NCBI GenBank assembly: GCA_021413965.1
Contig: JAIOPI010000028.1
Span: 1 to 64,000, forward strand
Reading direction: 5' to 3'
From: Lentisphaerota bacterium
Lineage (GTDB): Bacteria > Verrucomicrobiota > Kiritimatiellia > UBA8416 > JAIOPI01
DNA: 64,000 nucleotides
Under the pieces are notes generated by a model, which was not told where the DNA came from, did not search any database, and worked only from the letters and a program-made list of their open reading frames with translations. Position numbers and translations under genes: made by a program. Shown piece after piece: positions 59,862-64,000 of the stretch; position 1 is the first letter of the stretch, and each line of letters opens with the position of its first letter.

Positions 59862-61403
59862 ATGAACACGACTTCGAGCCGGGCTGGACATTGGATTGGA
59901 ACCCTGGGCCTGTGCACGGTGCTGGCGCTAGGCTGGGTGAGTGGGTGCGCATCGCCGAAGGCGGTGCAGGCGCCGGACGTTCCCGTGGCGGCCGCACCCT
60001 CAGGTGCGCCTGCCGAGACGAACGATGTGGCCAAGGCCAAGACTGAGGAATTGGCGCCGGCGGTCGCCGAAACCCCGGCCGACGAGGGGGCGCGTGGAGT
60101 CGTCGAGGCGGATGATGCGGCTCCGGCTGCAGACGCCGGCAGCCAGACCAACCTGGACCTTGACGTCTCGGTTCCGGAGATGACGGGGACGGATACGAAT
60201 GTGGCCGCCGGCGGTTACGTGGACCCGGCGCGCCTCGCGGACGACGCGTCGGCGTATCCTCACATCGAGCTGCTGACGGAAGCCTTGATCGATATCCGCA
60301 AGTTCTACGTCGAGGACAAGTCGTACCGGGATATCACGCTGGGCGCCATCCACGGCATGCTGGAATCGTTGGACCCGCACAGTTCCTTCCTCGAGGCGGA
60401 GGAATACGGGGAGATGCAGGAGGACACGGCGGGAAAGTTCAGCGGGATTGGCATTAACATCGGGCTGAAGGATGGCCTGCTCACCGTGATTGCCCCGATC
60501 GAGGACACGCCCGGCTTCCGCGCCGGACTGCAATCCGGCGATCGGATCCTGGAGATCGACAGCGAGAAGACGCCGGGCATGGATCTGCGTGACGCCGTCA
60601 AGCGCCTGAGGGGGGCGAAGGGCACGAAAGTCAGCCTGACCGTGCAGGGCCTGGAAGACGACAGTCCGCGCACGGTGGCCATCGTGCGCGACGACATCGT
60701 GGTGCCGAGCGTCAAGGGCGGCCGCATTCTGCGCGATGGCATCGGGTATATTCGCATCACGCAGTTTGCGCGTCCGACGGCGGATATGCTGCAGGAGCAG
60801 CTCGACTTGCTGCAGAAGGAACACCTCAACGCGCTGGTGCTTGACCTGCGGAACAATCCGGGCGGCCTGCTCAAGTCGGCCGTGGACGTGGCGCAGAAGT
60901 TTCTCAAGCCGGGTGCGGTCATCGTGACGACGCGCGGCCGGCCGGGCGTGCAGGATGAAGTGATCACGCGGGGCGCGGGAAAGACCCATCTGACGGATTT
61001 CCCGATGGCCATCCTGGTGAACGGTGGGAGTGCCAGTGCGTCGGAGATTGTGGCGGGTGCGCTGAAGGATCACAAGCGGGCGGTCATTGTGGGGACGAAG
61101 AGTTTCGGCAAGGCCTCGGTGCAGAGCGTGATTCCCATGGCGGCGGACACGAACATGGCGATCCGGCTGACGATCGCCTACTACTACACGCCCAACGGCA
61201 ACCTGATTCATGAGAAGGGCATTGCGCCGGACATTGACGTGGAACTGTCGCCAGACGAATGGCGTGGCGTGCTGACGCACCGTGCGCAGGTTGAGAGCCC
61301 CGGGATGTTCTCGGAGGAAGAAAAGCAGAAGTACGCCGACGCGGTGGACACCCAGTTGGAGCGCGCGGTGGACTTGTTGCAGGCGATCAAGATCTTCAAA
61401 TAG
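59862..61403 (+). CDS. S41-family C-terminal processing peptidase, lipoprotein form
   Basis: The 513-residue serine peptidase has a signal peptide with lipobox VSGC (cysteine near residue 29) and a low-complexity alanine-rich linker to about 120. A PDZ domain (about 190-270, GIGINIGLKDGLLTVIAPIEDTP) precedes the S41 catalytic domain. Catalytic serine and lysine lie in VNGGSASASEIVAGAL and GTKSFGKASVQ, both intact. CtpA/Prc relatives trim or degrade envelope proteins. The lipid anchor places it in the periplasm. A well-placed ribosome site is not evident before the ATG at 59862. Confidence 0.93.
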   Translation: MNTTSSRAGHWIGTLGLCTVLALGWVSGCASPKAVQAPDVPVAAAPSGAPAETNDVAKAKTEELAPAVAETPADEGARGVVEADDAAPAADAGSQTNLDLDVSVPEMTGTDTNVAAGGYVDPARLADDASAYPHIELLTEALIDIRKFYVEDKSYRDITLGAIHGMLESLDPHSSFLEAEEYGEMQEDTAGKFSGIGINIGLKDGLLTVIAPIEDTPGFRAGLQSGDRILEIDSEKTPGMDLRDAVKRLRGAKGTKVSLTVQGLEDDSPRTVAIVRDDIVVPSVKGGRILRDGIGYIRITQFARPTADMLQEQLDLLQKEHLNALVLDLRNNPGGLLKSAVDVAQKFLKPGAVIVTTRGRPGVQDEVITRGAGKTHLTDFPMAILVNGGSASASEIVAGALKDHKRAVIVGTKSFGKASVQSVIPMAADTNMAIRLTIAYYYTPNGNLIHEKGIAPDIDVELSPDEWRGVLTHRAQVESPGMFSEEEKQKYADAVDTQLERAVDLLQAIKIFK

Positions 61404-61521
61404 AGTCGACCTCTTCAGGTCGCGGATTCGACGTGGCGACCACGGCGCCCACGGAGGCGGAAGGTGGCGCGGCAGCGCCTGCCGTGGCTGACGTATCGTG
61501 GCGGATCGGGATGCTCCCTTT

Positions 61522-62565
61522 ATGTTGATTCTCGGCGTCGAGACGTCGTGTGACGAGACCGCGGCGGCCGTGGTACAGGATGGGCGGCTGGTGCGGTCCA
61601 GCATTATCCTGAGCCAGGTCGCCTTGCATGCTCCCTATGGTGGGGTGGTGCCGGAGATTGCCTCCCGCCAGCACAGCGAGATGCTGCCCGATGTGGTTGA
61701 CCGCGCGATGCGGGACGCCGGTGCGGGGTGGGGGGACCTGGATGCCGTGGCGGTCACCTATGGACCGGGGCTTGCCAGTTCCCTGCTGGTCGGCCTTTCC
61801 ATGGCCAAGGGGTTGGCCCTGCGCCTCGCCAAACCGCTGATTGCCATCAATCATCTTCAGGCCCACATCTATTCGCCGTTTCTCGCGGACGGCGCGCCGC
61901 GCCCGGAGGAGGTTGGCCCTTTCGTGGCCCTGGTGATCTCTGGCGGCCACACATGCCTCGTTCGGTGCGATGCGTTGGGGCAGTACCAGTTGCTCGGGGA
62001 GACGATTGACGATGCTGCCGGCGAGGCCTTCGACAAGGGCGCGAACCTTCTGGGCCTTGGCTATCCCGGGGGACCGGTCATGGATCGGATTGGCCGGCAG
62101 GGGAATCCGCTCGCAGTGGACTTTCCGCGTGGGCGAGTCAAGCGGCAGCGGACAACGTTTGCCGGACTGGATCCCGATCTGTGCTTCAGTTACAGCGGCG
62201 TCAAGACGGCGCTGCTCTATCACCTGCGCGACCAGCCGCTTCAACCGGAGGATCCGCGTCTGCCGGATATTGTGGCCAGCTACCAGGAGGCGATTGTCGA
62301 TACCGTGATCGAGCGTTGCGAGCGGGCCATGACGGATGTGGATACCCTGTGCGTGGGCGGCGGCGTGTCGCTCAACAGCCGGCTGCGGGCGCGGTTGCAG
62401 GAATTGGCCCGGCAGCGCGGGTTACGGCTTCTGCTCGCGAAGCCCGCGCATTGCGCCGACAATGCGGCGATGATTGCCGGGCTGGCCGGAGCCGGTGGCG
62501 GGCTGCGCGGCGATCACGCACTCGGTGCGGACGTCATTCCCGCGCTGCCGGTGTGCGTTACCTGA
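61522..62565 (+). CDS. tsaD: tRNA N6-adenosine threonylcarbamoyltransferase TsaD
   Basis: TsaD transfers the threonylcarbamoyl group to A37 of ANN-decoding tRNAs with TsaB and TsaE. The 347-residue protein has LGVETSCDETAAAVV at the N-terminus, GGVVPEIASRQH near 38, the metal-binding histidines in INHLQAHIYSPF near 112, GHTCLVR near 142, and SGVKTALLYHL near 230. The ATG at 61522 matches the family start; a GTG 24 bases upstream would add eight residues. Its partner tsaE is at 6.9 kb in this window. Confidence 0.96.
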   Translation: MLILGVETSCDETAAAVVQDGRLVRSSIILSQVALHAPYGGVVPEIASRQHSEMLPDVVDRAMRDAGAGWGDLDAVAVTYGPGLASSLLVGLSMAKGLALRLAKPLIAINHLQAHIYSPFLADGAPRPEEVGPFVALVISGGHTCLVRCDALGQYQLLGETIDDAAGEAFDKGANLLGLGYPGGPVMDRIGRQGNPLAVDFPRGRVKRQRTTFAGLDPDLCFSYSGVKTALLYHLRDQPLQPEDPRLPDIVASYQEAIVDTVIERCERAMTDVDTLCVGGGVSLNSRLRARLQELARQRGLRLLLAKPAHCADNAAMIAGLAGAGGGLRGDHALGADVIPALPVCVT

Positions 62566-62656
62566 CGCGTCGGGGTGTGTCGTGCGCCTCTGGCCCGCCC
62601 TGGTCGACCATCGGTGCCAGCGCAGGGAAGTCGGCCGGCGCCCGGTCTCCCCCTTA

Positions 62657-63451
62657 TCACCGGTTGCCATAGATCACGGGGCAATAGCGGGGATCGTCGA
62701 GGTGATTGACGTAGACGCTGTTGGCCCCGGGATTGGGCCAGGACTTCTCGGTGCGCAAGTGCAGGGCGAAGCTGCGGCGGGGCGTATTGGACACATTCGG
62801 GCCGCTGCCGTGAAAGGTATGCCGGTGGTGAAAGCTGACGCCGCCTGGCGGCAGGATCCCCGCCACTTCCTTCCACTCGGCTCCGGGCGGCAGCTGAAAG
62901 TCCTGCAACTGCTTGTCGTGATTGCTCGCAAAGAAGTCGCCCTGGTTGAGGAAGCCCCAGCCGTGTGACCCGGGCACGAAGAGGACGGGCCCCGACTGGG
63001 CCGTGACGTCACTGAGGGCGATCCATGCCGTGAAGAGTTCACTGTCACGGCGCCAGTAATGCCAGTATTGGAGATCCTGGTGCCAGCCGACGCTCCCTTC
63101 GATCGCCCCGCTCGGCGGCTTGTACAGCAGTTGCACGGCCCAGACTTGAATCATGTCCGCGCCCGTGATGGCGGCCGCCCATTGGCCGAGGGCACGGTGC
63201 GAGACGAGTTCCTGGATCGTGTTGTCCGCCAGGTGCGGATGGTCGACCTTGCGCATGACGTTGGTGTCGTCGCCGGGCTTCCAGAACGGCTTGGGTGCCA
63301 CCCCGGTTTCGTAGTGACCGAGCATGACGGCATCCATGTGCGGCACGGTGCGTTCGATCAAGTCCTGCGGGATGACGGCTGGCACGGTGCAGAAACCGTC
63401 GCGCTCGAACTGGGCGCGGGCCTGGGCGTGCGGATTAGCTGGCGACGTCAT
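62657..63451 (-). CDS. Phytanoyl-CoA dioxygenase-family protein
   Basis: The 264-residue protein is an iron(II)/2-oxoglutarate dioxygenase of the PhyH group. The metal-binding HxD is in GWHQDLQYWHYW near 123, the distal histidine is in FHHRHTFHGSGPN near 212-222, and RRSFALHLR near 230 may bind 2-oxoglutarate. PhyH-like bacterial proteins hydroxylate varied small molecules, including secondary metabolites and lipids, so the substrate is unknown. The ATG at 63451 starts directly before the family-typical FERDGFCTVPAV. No related genes are adjacent. Confidence 0.88.
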   Translation of the reverse strand: MTSPANPHAQARAQFERDGFCTVPAVIPQDLIERTVPHMDAVMLGHYETGVAPKPFWKPGDDTNVMRKVDHPHLADNTIQELVSHRALGQWAAAITGADMIQVWAVQLLYKPPSGAIEGSVGWHQDLQYWHYWRRDSELFTAWIALSDVTAQSGPVLFVPGSHGWGFLNQGDFFASNHDKQLQDFQLPPGAEWKEVAGILPPGGVSFHHRHTFHGSGPNVSNTPRRSFALHLRTEKSWPNPGANSVYVNHLDDPRYCPVIYGNR

Positions 63452-63551
63452 GAGATGCCTCCCACCGGAACGAGCCGAATTTTAACGTATCTGCGCCGCC
63501 AAGGCGAGCAAATACCGGATGGCCTCAAGGTGAGATCACCGCAGGTCAGGT

Positions 63552-64000
63552 CTAGAAGCGGCTGATATCGCGGCCGAATATGGCCGTTTTGAGCCAATCG
63601 AAGATGACGAGCAACTTATTCTTAAAACTGACTAGCTTCGTGATATACGCAGAGCGCCAGAAGATCCACGCGCCGAAGCCCTTGCTCTGGACGCCGCGGA
63701 AATCGGCCAGCGCGCGATGCCCGCCGATGTAGGCGAGCATGCCCATGTGGACGTACTGGAAGGGTTTCTCGGGTCGCCCCCGTGCGCGTCGGTTGAGCGT
63801 GCGCGCGAGGTAGAGCCCCTCGCGCTGAGCCACCTGAGCCGTGGCGGGAAAGGCCTTGCCTTCGATGATGGCGCAATCGCCGATGGCGAACACATGGGAC
63901 GTTCCCTTGACTCGCAGATACTCGTCCGTGAGGAGGCGCCCGGCGCGATCCTTCGCGAACGGCAGGGCGCGCACCAAGGGCCGCGGACCGATTCCCGTGG
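63552..64000 (-). CDS. Type II NADH dehydrogenase (NDH-2), C-terminal part, cut by window edge
   Basis: The frame is open from base 64000 leftward to the stop at 63552, giving about 148 residues of an FAD-dependent oxidoreductase. The readable part begins with IGPRPLVRALP, has DEYLRVKGTSHVFAIGDCA with the conserved aspartate that contacts the flavin, and then VAQREGLYLART and FQYVHMGMLAYIGG. These are hallmarks of NDH-2, which passes electrons from NADH to quinone without pumping protons. A C-terminal helix (SFKNKLLVIFDWLKTAIFG) would bind the membrane. The real start lies outside the window, so the TTG at 63977 is only an internal codon. Confidence 0.92.
   Translation of the reverse strand, partial: TGIGPRPLVRALPFAKDRAGRLLTDEYLRVKGTSHVFAIGDCAIIEGKAFPATAQVAQREGLYLARTLNRRARGRPEKPFQYVHMGMLAYIGGHRALADFRGVQSKGFGAWIFWRSAYITKLVSFKNKLLVIFDWLKTAIFGRDISRF

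Noticed and set aside
60000..61604. Long minus-strand open frame opposite the S41 peptidase gene
   Set aside because: It is histidine- and arginine-rich with no known domain. The S41 catalytic motifs on the plus strand are intact.
1..64000. CRISPR array or prophage
   Set aside because: No regular repeat-spacer series, cas genes, phage structural genes or phage lysis genes were seen.

Overview
This is a GC-rich chromosomal window with densely packed genes on both strands. Several traits suggest a PVC-superphylum bacterium, most likely Kiritimatiellota or another Verrucomicrobiota relative. These include many TPR lipoproteins, a tiny AURKAIP1/COX24-type basic protein, a DUF6786 lipoprotein, secreted carbohydrate enzymes that share a short C-terminal beta module, and a MopE/FG-GAP surface protein. 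The assignment comes from gene content only and is moderate in confidence. Both tRNAs encode their CCA end. No rRNA, CRISPR array, prophage or intact insertion sequence was seen; an IS630 transposase tail lies at the left edge.

Layout. 0-7 kb: IS630 remnant, DUF6786 lipoprotein, AEC carrier, alpha-glucan phosphorylase, KDPG aldolase and a GH20 hexosaminidase-like enzyme. 7-12.2 kb is a leftward run: hisG, a 28-residue basic protein, a TPR lipoprotein, a GT4 glycosyltransferase, thiL and tsaE, with tsaE coupled to the GH20 gene. 12.3-25.3 kb is the most unusual part, a probable amino-polysaccharide (PNAG/chitin-like) locus. It holds a GH18 chitinase, a chitin deacetylase resembling the animal CDA type, a 1676-residue protein with two tandem TPR-plus-deacetylase modules and a predicted outer-membrane barrel, a membrane protein with a degenerate deacetylase-like domain, an unrecognised divergent 475-residue protein, and a GT2 synthase.

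25.7-32.8 kb: an ABC-2 exporter with a TPR partner, purN, a NYN/OST-HTH protein, tRNA-Val, a repeat-bearing stem-loop, a small hypothetical gene, the fluoride channel fluC and a DUF190 protein with four CBS domains. 32.9-38.5 kb: a large secreted TPR protein, a response regulator with an intact GGDEF domain, tRNA-Gly and a small outer-membrane protein. 38.8-43.5 kb: an overlapping ROK kinase-ppx-ppk operon. 43.7-47.6 kb: hisC, hisB, hisA and an M16 peptidase. 47.6-53.8 kb: a lipoprotein, the MopE/FG-GAP protein, beta-carbonic anhydrase, hexose-6-phosphate mutarotase and a ComEC-like protein. 53.9-59.5 kb: two large multi-spanning glycosyltransferase-like proteins around a third membrane protein. 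59.9-64 kb: S41 protease, tsaD, a phytanoyl-CoA dioxygenase-like protein and the end of an NDH-2 dehydrogenase.

Functional themes. The cell appears able to use glycogen and amino sugars (phosphorylase, KDPG aldolase, ROK kinase, GH20, GH18) and to build, deacetylate and export an amino-polysaccharide. Polyphosphate metabolism shares an operon with a sugar kinase. The GGDEF regulator could supply c-di-GMP, but nothing in the sequence links it directly to the polysaccharide genes.
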